NCBI GenBank assembly: GCA_963691705.1
Contig: OY829542.1
Coordinates: 29,188,579-29,252,578 of the forward strand
Reading direction: 5' to 3'
From: Viola odorata
Taxonomy: Eukaryota; Streptophyta; Magnoliopsida; Malpighiales; Violaceae
Length of the DNA stretch: 64,000 nucleotides
Part shown: in pieces, positions 47,753-59,404 of the stretch
Numbering within the stretch: the stretch's first letter is position 1
Layout of the letters: every line of letters starts with the position of its first letter
Made by a program: the position numbers and the translations under genes
The notes under the pieces: model-generated
What the model was told of the DNA's origin: nothing
Database searches by the model: none
Seen by the model: the letters and a program-made list of their open reading frames with translations, nothing else

Positions 47753-48072
47753 AACATCCCCACACTGCCGAATGCTTGCCCTCGAGCATTGACAAAACTG
47801 AAAACCACCTCATGTTATGACATACAACCTCAACCCCTTAATACACAAAATAGGCAACTCATTCGACAAGCTGCACCCAACCAAAACACACCCTTCCCTA
47901 GACAAGCTCTTGCACCAGATTAATAGGATAACGATCCTATCAATTAGACTTTCCCAGACCAAGTCTATTCACCAGCTGTCATCACATGGATATGTGTTTG
48001 AACTCACACACGCAACAAAATATGTGTTTAGGCTAATCACTCAAAAATGCAAATAACACAACACAAGGCAGA

Positions 48073-49470
48073 TGATAGCATGTTTCATAGGCATGATTTT
48101 ATCCTCTTTTCTAGCCTTTTCGGGGGCATGATTCTGCTATTTGACCCATATTTCCATCTTTATTGCAGATCAGTGCCAAAATGAGAAAAAGAGAGAAAAG
48201 ATGCATTTTTTGAAGAATTCTTGGGATTTCAAGCTTCAAGGCCTAGAAGATCAAAATATCATTGAGCCCTCGACTCTAACCAGACCATTGAGCAGTCTCA
48301 TGCCCGCGACACTTCTGCATCAGTTCTTAATCAAAAGCCAAAGAAAGGAATCTCTGAAGATTCCCACGGGATTCCTTGCGTTTCTAGAAGATTCCATGCG
48401 CATCTAGAAGATCCCCGAATATTCCAACACACTCCATGTGTTGTCACTCTCTCCCCTTAGCTGGAATTTTTCTTTTTGTAATCCCTTAGCTGGATTTTAT
48501 CCTCTTGTGGGCTAGACACTATATATACCTTTAGTTTTAGGGTTTTAGACATCATATCTCATTTTTAGTTGTTGGCCTCTTAGGTTTCTTTTCTGGGGAT
48601 TTATTCCTCCATTTTGTTGGAGCAGCCGCCACCATTAATCCTTCTTCAAACCGAAGTTTTTAAGCTCCGGTCGGTATTTATTAAGCTTTCATTTCCTTTC
48701 TTGTCTCTTTACTTTTATGTTATTTATTAGATTTATTTTTATTACTTGTTAGCATGAACGACTAAGCTCATCTTCTTAGTAAAAGGTGTTTCAAGGGTTG
48801 CAAGGATTAGTTAAGAGGCCTAATTGTGTTTAAAATATTCTTATTGTTGTATTTGCTTGTCTGTCGTTATCGTGCCCTCGACACCTCTTTAGCAGTGACA
48901 GTGTGGGGAGGTGCTGGGAGGATGACGAAGTGTCTAGGTTACCTCTATAGCAGTGACAGTGTGGGGAGGAGCCTGGGAGGATGGCGAGGTGTCTAGGTCA
49001 TCTCTTTAGCAGTGACAGTGTGGAGAGGTGATAGACCCCTATAGCATGTCTAGGGCACAAGAATGAAATATCTTTGTGCCGATGATTAACTAACTCGAAA
49101 GCAACTCGAGAACACCTTTTGCTAAGATCTCTTCCCATCAGACTAATATCTCTTTTACTGTCGTTATTATTTTCTTGCCCCTGAATTGCTTTTGATTATG
49201 TTGCCCTGGATTGTGTTTTACTTTGGTGCCCTTGATAACTGCTTTATTTATTTATCTTGTTAGCTCTTGTTAGCTCCCTGATCTGCGTTGATTAATTGTA
49301 TTAATCGACATAAAACCCCCCTAGTGTTACTTTTATTTTCGGTTGCATTTACCCTTTGTCATACATTTAAATTGAATCATTAGTCCTTCAATCTCTGTGG
49401 TTCGACCCTGTCTTGCCTTGTTAACTGTGCAATTAGGCATCAGGAAATTAGTATATTTGAGTGACGATCA
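48073..49470 (+). repeat. 5' LTR of element D
   Basis: TGATAGCATG to GTGACGATCA, 1398 bp. TATATATACC is near 48522 and a hairpin near 48651-48670. AGCAGTGACAGTGTGGGGAG is repeated about three times between 48890 and 49025. Confidence 0.9.
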
Positions 49471-49475
49471 AATTT

Positions 49476-49493
49476 TGGCGCCGTTGCCGGGGA
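49476..49493 (+). promoter_or_regulatory. Primer binding site of element D
   Basis: TGGCGCCGTTGCCGGGGA, five bases after the LTR. This is the classic Athila-type primer site, attributed to tRNA-Asp. Confidence 0.9.
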
Positions 49494-49608
49494 TTGAACG
49501 GTACTAATTTCTCTCTTTTATTTGTATAACCAGGAGATCTGCACCAAGACACTGATCTTCCATCTTGCCCTCGACGATGAAGAGTTCGTCTACCCTGAGA
49601 TACTCGAT

Positions 49609-51253
49609 ATGGCAGATCCACCGCCTCCACCCAATCATCAGTCCGTCAAAGACCTCAATGCTGCTCCCGAGGTACCCAACAATTGTATTGTCTGGCCCGT
49701 TGTTCCTCATGACTGGACGCTCAAGTCCGCTGTTATGCATCATCTACCCCTCTTTCGTAGGCATGACAAAGAAAACCCTCATCGTCACCTCCAACAATTG
49801 CACTCTATTTGCGAGGCCATGAAGCCAATCAATGTCAGTATTGAACACGCCAAGCTCCGTGCCTTTATGTGGTCCTTCAAGGATCTTGCCCTCGACTGGT
49901 TCTATGATCTCCCTCCTAGATCCATTCATTCTTGGTTTCACGGACAAGTATTATCCGACTTCCATGGCCATGGTCATTCACAAGCAATTGGTATCTATTC
50001 TTCAAACGGATATGGAGAATCTCAATCAATATTATGAACGCTTCAAGAGGATGCAAGCCTTATGCCCTTCTCACAACATCACCGAGCATGCCCTCATCCA
50101 ATATTTGTGTGAAGGTTTGCGGGCCCATGACAAGGCCTTGCTAAATGCTGCAAGTGGTGGTTCTCTTACTACTCTCACCCCAGCTGCTGCCAAAGCTACA
50201 ATTGAGCTCATGGCGAAGAATTCCACCCTTGGAAGTAGTAACAACAACAATCAAGGCACCCAAGTGGCTGCAATGCAAAATCAATTAACTGCTATCACGG
50301 GCATGCTACAAAATATGGTAGCAGGACAACCTGTCCAGGGCAAGACTTACCAGATTTGCAATTTTATGGATCATGCCACGGACGCTTGCCCTTTTATTCC
50401 TGAAGAAATTCAAGTCAATGCCATGGGTAACTACAACCAGACTCCATACGACCAGAATTACAATCAAGTGTGGCGACATCCCAATTTCAGTGGGGTAACC
50501 AATCAGCAGATGTCTTGCCCTAGACAGCCGCCCCAGCAGAATCAGTATGGAAATTACCCTCCTCCCTTCAACATGCAGAACTTCATGCCTATGCCTAGTT
50601 ACCACAACAATCAGTACCAACATCAACCTCCTTAAGGTCAGACCTTCACCTTCCCACCGGTTGATGAAGCATCTCATCTCAAGAATGTTGTTGCGGATTT
50701 GCAAAAGCAAATGAGTATCACGGCTGCCGAAATGAAAGAAATGAAGAATGGGGATAAACTTCCTGAGCATATAGAAGCCAACCCGAGGCATAGCGTATGT
50801 GCCATGACACTCCTCAGCGACACTCAACTGCCCTCGACAATACCTCAGCATCTTGGCCTAGATTCTGAAATATCTGAGTCTGCGCATCCAGGCCTCGACA
50901 CTGAACAAACTATCGAGACCAAGATAGAAGAAAAGCAACTTCCAGCAAAGAAACCCGAAGTTAATGATGTCATGGTAGACCACATCCCATCTCCAAGGGG
51001 CTCCCAAAAAAAGAGTGTTGAGCCAGATGAGTTCACTCAAGAATATATCCATAAAATCCTTGAGCCACCTTTCCCTCAAAGGCTAGTCAACTCTAAGAAG
51101 CATGATGAAGACCATGAGATTTTTGAGATGTTTAACAAAGTCAAGTTAACCCCTTTGCTGCAGGCTATTAAAAATGTTCCTCGTTATGCTAAATTTTTGA
51201 AACATTGGTGTGCTAACAAGCGTAACATGATAGGTGTGAAAAAATTTGTGTAG
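49609..51253 (+). pseudogene. gag: gag of element D
   Basis: ATG 49609 (MADPPPPPNHQS) opens an Athila-type Gag: HLQQLHSICEAMKP, RAFMWSFKDLALDWFYDLPP. The frame shifts at a T run (49936-49938) and continues as KYYPTSMAMVIHKQLVS, QYYERFKRMQALCPSHNI, CEGLRAHDKALLNAASGGSL. A TAA at 50633-50635 interrupts the frame, which then continues to TAG 51251-51253. Only CNFMDHATDAC remains of the zinc knuckle, and an Asn/Gln/Pro-rich part follows (about 50410-50630). It would form particles but is broken at three or more points. Confidence 0.85.
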
Positions 51254-51312
51254 GTGCGAATGTCATGGCCGCGATGCAGTGAAAGCTACCACCGAAGTGC
51301 AAGGATAAAGGT

Positions 51313-52305
51313 ATGTTCTCCATCCCATGTAAAATCGGTACTACTGATATTGGTAGAGTTATGTGTGATTCTGGTGTAGGTATCAACGCCATGCCTTTGA
51401 TGATATACAACAGTCTAGGCCTTGAAAACCTCAAGCCCACCGGGACCACGATCCAACTAGCTGACAAATCAGTCATCCGTCCCAAGGGAGTCATGGAGGA
51501 CATCTTGGTCCAGGTTGGAGATTTCATATACCCAGCCGACTTCTACGTTCTTGACATGGAGGATGCCCAATCTGTCAAGGCCTCGGACACGCTCCTGGGC
51601 AGACCATTTCTTAGGACAGCAAAAGCCAAGATCGACGTCCATGACGCCTCCATTACTCTTGAGTTCGACGACGAGACCATCAAGTTCAACATGCTGGAGT
51701 CCATGCGATATCCTTCTGAGTTCTCTAGTGTTAATTTTGTTGATATCGTCGATCCTATTGTTGAGAAAGTTTCTCACTTGCATGCTGATGATCTTCAACA
51801 TCTTTCCCTCGACAGGAGTATTCCGTCCACCATGATGGACACCTTCGCCTTGACACTTGTGACTTCAGAGCACTCAATTGTTGATGTTATTGACCTTATT
51901 GTTACACAAGTTTCTGATCTTAACGCTGACAGCTTTGCACATCGTGCCCTTGACGGGAACATCACAATTAATGCACTGGCAGAGGCCCTTGGAAGGACGA
52001 CCGTTGAGGTTAAGACACTCTCACCAGTCCTAGGCGCCCCTCAGCTATCTCTGGTAGCTTTCGTACCCACTCCTGCTGTCCCCAAAGCCATGACACCAAC
52101 CCCCGCCCCAACTAATACCTACACCGCTTTGACCGTCGAGGGTAAGATACCCAATGTCAATCCAACTCCACATCATGCCCATGACATGAGCAAGAGCAAG
52201 ACTAACACTCCTCATGATAAGTTGCTCTCTTCTAAAATCTTTGCTACTAGACGAAAGGTTTTACTTTACAATTATTGTCTTAGGCTCTTTTCCAGAAAAA
52301 AGTGA
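51313..52305 (+). pseudogene. Protease and duplicated linker of element D
   Basis: The retropepsin-like domain spans about 51313-51690: VMCDSGVGINAMPLMIYNSL (active-site region), IRPKGVMEDILVQVGDFIYP, LLGRPFLRTAKAKIDVHDAS. A TGA at 51280-51282 precedes it in frame. After the protease, two ~30-residue repeats (IVDPIVEKVSHLHADD and VIDLIVTQVSDLNADS) and a Pro/Thr-rich spacer lead directly to KVLLYN, the start of the integrase tail. RT, RNase H and the catalytic integrase are absent. Confidence 0.85.
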
Positions 52306-52460
52306 AGCATTAGTGGACTGGCCCTTACCTTGTCAAGAAAGTGTATGATCATGGTGTGTGGTCGCGATTCAGAGTATGGACACTGGCCTCATTTCCAAAG
52401 TGCATGACCACAGATTGGAGCTGTTCCATAAAGGTTTCCACCCTCTAAAGGCAGACCCAC
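52244..52460 (+). pseudogene. Integrase C-terminal remnant of element D
   Basis: KVLLYNYCLRLFSRKK matches RVLYNSRLRLFAGKFKSKW of element F (59390-59330 minus). It is then broken by a stop at 52303-52305 and further shifts. It marks the right edge of the RT-integrase deletion. Confidence 0.7.
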
Positions 52461-54302
52461 CTGACTAACCCTAGACCGTCAGCACACGTCGAGGTCCCGA
52501 CAATTAAACAGGCCGCACTAGAGGCATCTCATATGCCGTTCCACCCATTTCTCCTTCCCTTATCTTATTCTTGCCCTCGAGGAGGGTTCAAAACAATTTT
52601 TACTGCTTTCCTTTAATTTTTTGTACTATACTCATTTAATTTCTTTTGAACTCCTTTGTATGCCCTCCCCGCATTGAGGACAATGCGCTGCCTAAGTATG
52701 GGGAGGGATTTATTTGTGTTTTTGTTTGTGTGCTTACCTGCATGTTTAAATTTCCGCTTGTTGCATGATTGCATGTTCTTCAGATTTTTCAAAAAATTTC
52801 AGATTTTATTTTTTAGACTTTGCTAGGAATTTTCCCACTGCCTGTTTTAAAACCCTCACTCTTGGCATGCATTTTTAACTTTTGATGCATAGGAGAAATC
52901 TGTCATTCATTGCATCTATACCTGTCCATGCATATCTAGACCTGCTAGCCCTTATATCCAGTCATGCCCTAGACACCAGTAGTCACAATTTGAACCCGTG
53001 AGCATTTGAACTTCATGCCTTTTATTCTTGTGTGAAATGCTTGACTAGGCACTGGCTAGGTTTGCATGATATCCCTGGGTATAGGCACCATTAGACGGGG
53101 GAAAGCAACAAAACGACGAGTAACGTTGCAAAATTTTCTTTTCTTTTCTTTCTCTTTATTTTCATTTGTCTCTCTATTCTCTCTATTTCTTTCTTTTTTC
53201 CTTTTCATGCCCTCGACTCATATTTCCCTCTCTGTTTTCTCTTCTAATCATTTGATCCTTTTCTTTGACCCTTCCTTGGCAGGTGAGTAACACTCTTCAT
53301 CACAAAAGGCAAGGGCTAGACTCCGAAGAAGATAAGTGTGGGGAGGAAAAATATAGATCAAGGGCACGAAAGAGCAAATGTAGAAATCGCAAATCGAGGC
53401 CACGACATCAACGCAGTATTACTTCCTCACCATAGCAAAACTTAAGTGTGGGGAAGAAAAGTCAAGTATCAAGCCCTCGAAGTCAAGCGCGCAAAGAAGT
53501 ATTTAAAGCTTGCCAGCTCCAGCTCCAGTTCTAAGAAATTAAATGTCATCGCAAGTTCCGAGCTGAAAAAGAAAAAGTAAATGCCTGCCTGCTATTTATT
53601 CTTCTAAAAAAAAAAAAATATGTATATATTGTAAATAAAAGCAGAGCAGGCATAGCAAAAGGAAACCATTTCGAGCCCTCAAAGCAGACGAAGATCTCCC
53701 CCACAGAAGAATGCCGAAGCCATCGTCTAGCCCTCACCTTCAGCCCTCTTTAGTGGGTGTTACTCACTGTCTCGCCTTCCTTCTAGCTAAGGAATCCTCC
53801 AGATTTGTTTTCTCCTTCTTTCCTTTTCTTTTCTTTTCTTGCTTTTTCTTTTTCTTCTTTTCACTTCTATTTTCTCTCCCCCCTTCATACCTCCCCATTC
53901 TCTCTCCTGTTCTCTTTCTTTTTCTTTTTGCAAAGTCGTATCTAATTACTAGATTGCCCTCGCATGTGTACTGCAGTACTCGGATTGACGTACAAACTCT
54001 GCCTCGTGTTGTGTTATTTGCATTCTTGAGTGATTAGCCTAAACACATATTTCATTGTGAGTGTGAGTGAAAACACATATCTAGGTGAGGACTGCTGGTG
54101 AATAGGCTTGGTTTGGAAAAGTCTGGTTGATAGGGTCGTTATTCTATTAGCCTGATGCAGGTGCTTTTCCAGGGCTGGATATGTTCTGGATGGGTATAGT
54201 TTGTCGAATGACTTGTCTATTCTGTGTGTTAAGAGGTTGAAACTATATGTCATTGCATGAGCTGGTTTTTTGATTTTGTCAATGATCGAGGATGAGCATT
54301 AG
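52461..54302 (+). other. 3' non-coding region of element D
   Basis: Long pyrimidine-rich tracts (53120-53280, 53800-53950) and AGTGTGGGGA words (53335, 53430). No ORF with coding style. The same region, inverted, is at 55248-56677 in element F. Confidence 0.65.
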
Positions 54303-55247
54303 TTAGTTTTAGGGTTTTAGACATCATATCTCATTTTTAGTTGTTGGCAGCCGCCTCTTAGGTTTCTTTTCTGGGAATTTGTTCCTCCCTTTTGTTGGAG
54401 CAGCCGCCACCATTGATCCTTCTTCATACCGGAGCTTTTAAGCTTCGGCTGGTATTTATTAAGCTTTCATTTCCTTTCTTGTCTCTTTACTTTTATGTTA
54501 TTTATTAGATTTATTTTTATTACTTGTTAGCATGAACGACTAAGCTCATCTTCTTAGTAAAGGGTATTTCAAGGGTTGCAAGGATTAGTTAAGAGGCCTA
54601 ATTGTGTTTAATATATTATTATTATTGTATTTGCTTGTCTGTCGTTATCGTGCCCTCGATACCTCTTTAGCAGTGACAGTGTGGGGAGGTGCTGGGAGGA
54701 TGACGAAGTGTCTAGGTTACCTCTTTAGCAGTGACAGTGTGGGGAGGAGCTTGGGAGGATGGCGAGGTGTCTAGGTCATCTCTTTAGTAGTGACAGTGTG
54801 GGAGGTGATAGACCCCTATAGCATGTCTAGGGCACGAGAATGAAATATCTTTGCGCCGATGATTAACTAACTCGAAAGCAACCCGAGAACACCTTTTGCT
54901 AAGATCCCTTCCCATCAAACTAATATCTCTTTTACTGCCTTTATTATTTTCTTGCCCCCGAATTGCTTTTGATTATCTTACCCTGGATTGTGTTTTACTT
55001 TCGTGCCCTTGATAACTGCTTTATTTATTTGTCTTGTTAGCTCTTGTTAGCTCCCTGATCTGCATCGATTAATTGTATTAATCGACATAAAACCCCCCTA
55101 ATGTTACTTTTATTTTCGGTTGCATTTACCCTTTGTCATACATTTAAATTGAATCATTAGTCCTTCAATCCTTGTGGTTCGACCCTGTCTTGTCCTATTA
55201 ACTGTGCAATTAGGCATCAGGAAATTAGTATATTTGAGTGACGATCA
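54303..55247 (+). repeat. 3' LTR of element D, 5' part deleted
   Basis: Collinear with 48525-49470 of the 5' LTR. The polypurine tract and first ~450 bp of U3 are missing: internal sequence (ATCGAGGATGAGCATTAG) joins straight to TAGTTTTAGGGTTTTAGAC. The end GTGACGATCA is intact. Confidence 0.88.
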
Positions 55248-56677
55248 GCAAAGTTTGCACGTCAATCCGAGTATGTAGTACACATGCGAGGGCAATCTAG
55301 CGATCAGAGAGAACTTTGCAAAAAGAAAAAGAAAAATAGCAAGGAAAAGTAGGGGAGAGTATGAAGGAAAAGAAAGAAAAGAGGAAAATAAAATAGAAGT
55401 AAAAGATAAAGGAAAAGGAGAAAAGAGAAAGAAAAGAAAAGCAAGGGAGGAGAAGAAAAATCTGGAGGTGGAGGATTCCTTGGCTAGAAGGAAAGCGAGT
55501 TGGTGAGTAACACCCGCTGGAGAGAGCATGAAAGCGGGGGCTAGACGATGGCTTTGGTGTTCTTCTGTGGAGGAGATCTTCGTCTGCGTCGAAGGCACGA
55601 ACTGATTGCCTTTTGTTGCTTTGTTGTGCCTGCTCTGCTTTTATTTGATTTATTTAGCAGGCACGCACAAATCTTTCTTCCTCGGCTCACTCTTTAAATT
55701 CTAGGAGTTGGAGCTGGCAATCTTTGAATACTTCTTTTAGCGATTGACTTAGAGGGCCTGATACTTGACTTTACTTCCCCACAATTAGGCTTTGTTATGG
55801 TGAGGAAGTAATCTGGCGTTGCTATCTTATCCTCGATTTATGATTTCCGCAGTTGCTCTTTCTTGCCCTTGATCTTTATTTTTCTCCCCACACTTATCTT
55901 CTTCAATATCAATGTCTAGCCCTTGCCATTCGTAATGAAGAGTGTTACTCACCTGCCAAGGAAGGATTTAAAGAAAAAGCTCAAGTGGTTAGAAGAGAAA
56001 ACAAGGAGGGAATGGGTGTCGATGGCATGAAAAAAGAAAATAAAAAATAGATAAAAATAAAATAAAAAAGAAAAGAAAGAAAAATTGTAAAGTCTCTTCG
56101 TCGTTTCGTTGCTTTCCCCCATCTAATGGTGCCTATACCTAGGGATATTATGCAAACCTAGCCAGTGCCTAGTCAAGCATTAAATCACACATGAATAAAA
56201 TATCATGAAGCTCAATGTGCTCACAGGGTACTAATTTTGACTGCTGGTGTCTAGGGCATCACTGGTCATAAGGGCAAGCAGGTCAAGATGTGCAAGGTCA
56301 GGCAGAGATGCAATGAATGACAAGTTTCTTCCATGCATCAGAAGTCAAAAATGCATGTCAATTATGAGGGTTTTAAAATAGGGCAGTGGTAAAATTCCTA
56401 GCAAAGTCTAAAACATAAAATTCGATTTTTTTTTGAAATTCCATAAAACATGCAATCATGCAATAAGCGGAAAATTAAACATGCAAACAAAAACACAAAT
56501 AAATCCCTCCTCAAACTTAGGCAGCACATTGTCCTCAATGCGAGAAGGGCACACAAAAGAGTTCAACAAAAAATTAAAGAAGTACAGTACAAAGAAATTA
56601 AAGAAAAGTGATGTAAATATTTTGAACCCCTCCTCGAGGGCAAGAAAAAATGTTTGGTGGGGGGGGGGGGGGGGGAA
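55248..56677 (-). other. 3' non-coding region of element F
   Basis: Inverted counterpart of the D region 52680-53990, purine-rich on the plus strand (55310-55460). It contains a run of 17 G (56659-56675). Confidence 0.75.
56659..56675 (+). repeat. Run of 17 G
   Basis: A G17 homopolymer just left of the end of the F extra ORF. Confidence 0.95.
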
Positions 56678-58607
56678 TCATTGAGACGGGAGGTTGCGCC
56701 TCGCAACTTCAGCCGTCAAGGCTTGAAGCTGCTCAACCGTGGGAGACTGAAGAGTAGATGGACTAGAGGGGTTGCTTGCCGGAGTGGCATTGGGGGCATA
56801 ATTAGATTCATTTTCATGGGCACGAGGAACTGCAGCAACTCGGGGCCTCGAAAGGTCAAGATAGTGGAAGTTGCCTGCGTGCTTCGTGCCAAAGACTTTT
56901 TCTCCCAGGGGAGTGCTTCCTGTAGAGAAACTCAAAACACCCTGTGAGACACATAAATGACCCATACCATCAAGGGTACGAGCGTCTAAATCTTTAAAAG
57001 CAAGGGGCTCACTTAGGTCAATTGAATTCAAATCTATATTATGCAAATTGACAGCAAGCAAAGTTATGAGAGATCCTAAAATGGGACCACAAGAGATATT
57101 CTGAACATGAATAATGGCTGAGGCTATCCAAAATCCTAGATTAACCCTACGTTTATGCTTCATGCACCACAACAAAAATAGTTATTGCAATGATAACTAG
57201 CCCGATGAATTAAATCTAGCTGCGAAAGTAAGGGCAAGAAATCGATGCAAGATTCTTAGGGCAGGATCAATAAGTTCATAGGCTTTGGATGATTTTGGGT
57301 TAAACTCAGCACTAGGATTGTTGTCAACTCACGAAAAGCCACATCAGCATCAAAAATAGCAGAGATTATAGTCAAAGCATTTTTATAAGCACTAGACTTT
57401 AGTTCATCAAGCTTGACAAAATTAAGCATGCAATTAAATTCATTTAGGGAAAGTTTGGACCACCGGTTTGTCAAACGAAAGTTAATGTCGTCAAGCGATG
57501 ATAGATTAGGTCCAAACTTTCCTTTTGGCTTATAGTGCTCAGATGCAACCCAAAAGTGGTAAAGAACTCAAGTGAGAGCTCTACAAAGATTGGGTGTTCT
57601 AAGAAGAACAGTGGTTCCCAACCAATGTTCCCGACTAGCTCTTGGACTAGCGTTTCGAGTTCCATTTTCCTTAGAAAGTCTAGATCCAGGCGTGCGCATG
57701 GGCTAATGCCTTTGGAGTTCAGAGAGTGCAATTTATCAAGAGATGGTTTATCATGAAAAACTAACCAGGCATGAGGACTAGAAAGGTCAAAAATCACCTA
57801 GACTGAAGTGGATCGAGGGGTGGAAGTAGGGACTGATGTCATGCCCTCGACAGCTGAATCGTCATCCTGCCCTTGACGAGCCTTCTTTGAAGTCGAGGGC
57901 TTACCCTTGCCCTTGCTGGAGGATGAGAGTTTCCTTTTTCTATCCACCGACATTTCTGGTTCTACCGGTGGCTCCGCTCTGGCCAGAGCCTTGGATTTTC
58001 CTTTCTTCGCCGCCTTCTTTGCTGCTATCTCCTCTTCTTTCGCTTTCTTCTCGGCTTCCACTTTTTCAGCCATTTCTCGTTCCAAACCCTTCTCTTCCTC
58101 ATCGGCAGCGTCATTCTCACCTGATTCCTCCTCGCCGGCGGTGGTATGTTCGACCTCTTCCTCTTCTTTCTCTGCTGGAGGTTCCTCTTCCTCATGGTCT
58201 GAATCGGAGGCCAAAAATTCATCTAGGGCGTCCTCCACAGTGAGCTTCCTAGCAGCAGCTGGCGAAGGCTTTTTGGTCTTGGACTTGGGCTTGCCGCTAG
58301 CAGCTGCAGACCTATGTGGTAGTCTCACCACTCGGCCGAATCTGGTCATAGTGGACGTTGGTGGGACGGATCTGGTGATCTCTATATCGTCGTCGACGGG
58401 AGTAAACTCTACGGCCCGCGAGTCAGAGGGTGGTGAAGGGTTTGGGGGCTTTGGAATGGCAAGATTTGGGTTAGTGTTTGAGGGAGGAGTGGATGTCTGG
58501 AAGGATCCATGTGAGGAGGGAGATGAGGAAGCAGCGGGGCTTTTAGGTTCGTCTACTAGATGTTGTCCCGCGGCTAGCTTGTGGGTAACTTTCTTAACTC
58601 TCGGCAT
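56678..58607 (-). pseudogene. Athila-type extra ORF (pol to 3' LTR) of element F
   Basis: It starts MPRVKKVTHKLAAG at 58607. The N-terminal half is disordered: Pro/Ser-rich, then a Glu-rich acidic stretch with EKEEEEVEH and a Lys/Glu coiled-coil-like AEKKAKEEEIAAKKAAKKGK, then Lys/Ser-rich. After an in-frame TAG (57800-57798) comes a globular part resembling the 'putative plant transposon protein' domain: HAWLVFHDKPSLDKL, ELVGNIGWEPLFFL, LTNRWSKLSLNEFNCM, LRILHRFLALTFAAR, VNLGFWIASAIIH. Frameshifts occur near 57490 and 57270. Function of this ORF class is unknown; it sits where env lies in retroviruses, but no envelope features are visible here. Confidence 0.75.
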
Positions 58608-59155
58608 TGGAGAAAGTGATGGATGTGACTGGTTGTTTGATAGGGATGAACTTTTTGGATGCTTGTGAGAGAGATGGAAGAGAGAAGGTGGAAGATGAAG
58701 AAGAGCATGCAGAAAAGCAAGTTGGCGTCTGACAGCCCGTATTAATGAGGGCTCACTTTTCGTCTGCTGGTGCTGATGTGGCACGCTGGAGAGAGTAATG
58801 CATCGGGCCAGAGCGTATCCCAACCACATAAAAAGTACCCTTTTAAAATTTGAAAAAGAGGTGGTTAGAATAGATGAGGACAAAAAAAGAGAATAAAGGA
58901 GTTAATATTAATAATAGAGAATAAAATCACCTTGGAAAGTGAAAGGAGAGAGATTTGGGGAGATAAAGATAGGATAAAATATGAGGAAATAAAATAATAA
59001 AAGGGAAATCTATTGAAATAAAAATATTAAAAATAAAACCCGTAAAAATCAAAAGATATGAAAACGATAAGGGAAAGGAAAAAGGATGAGACGGCATATG
59101 AGATGCCTCCAATGCGGCCTGTTTAACCGTCGGGGCCTCGACATGTGCTAACGGT

Positions 59156-59404
59156 CTAGGACTCGACATGTGGAGGAACCACCATCATTTCTTCGACTGT
59201 TGAGGGCTTGAATCCTTCATAAAATGGCTTCAACATGTGGCCGTTTACTTTAAAAATTGTTCCTGTGTCCAGATTTTGGATCTCAATTGCACCATGGTTG
59301 AAAATCGTCGTGACCACGAAAGGTCCCGTCCACTTGGACTTAAATTTTCCTGCAAAAAGACGCAAACGAGAGTTGTACAATACCCTTTTTGTCCAATGGA
59401 GAAA
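59156..59404 (-). pseudogene. Integrase C-terminal end of element F
   Basis: RVLYNSRLRLFAGKFKSKW, TGPFVVTTIFNHGAIEIQN and FKVNGHMLKPFYEGFKPS, closing with stop at 59156-59158. The GPF motif and the VNGHMLKPF end are standard for Athila-type polyproteins. The coding sequence is cut at 59404/59405 by the LTR of element G. Confidence 0.88.

Larger units (their letters stand above)
48073..55247 (+). mobile_element. Element D: RT-less Athila-like element inside F
   Basis: 5' LTR 48073-49470, primer site 49476-49493, gag 49609-50635, gag/pol linker 50699-51253, protease 51313 on, integrase tail about 52244-52460, non-coding region, truncated 3' LTR to 55247. The flanks GCAGA (48068-48072) and GCAAA (55248-55252) are a 5-bp target duplication with one mismatch. 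The F sequence on the two sides joins to match the equivalent part of D itself (53980-54010). Confidence 0.9.
46451..59404 (-). mobile_element. Element F: Athila-like gypsy, host of D, cut by G
   Basis: Minus-strand order from right to left: integrase C-terminus (59404-59156), extra ORF (58607-56678), a long 3' non-coding region (56677-55248 and 48072-47753, split by element D), 3' LTR (47752-46451). An extra ORF between pol and the 3' LTR is typical of Athila-like elements. The rest of F is displaced beyond element G (from 59405) and lies outside the window. Confidence 0.82.

Noticed and set aside
53711..54037. Frame of 108 codons rich in Phe, Ser and Leu
   Set aside because: It is read from pyrimidine tracts in the non-coding 3' part of element D. 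The corresponding region in F is not conserved as protein.
57836..58668. Plus-strand frames of up to 253 codons
   Set aside because: They are antisense to the low-complexity front of the element F extra ORF, whose minus-strand reading fits element order.
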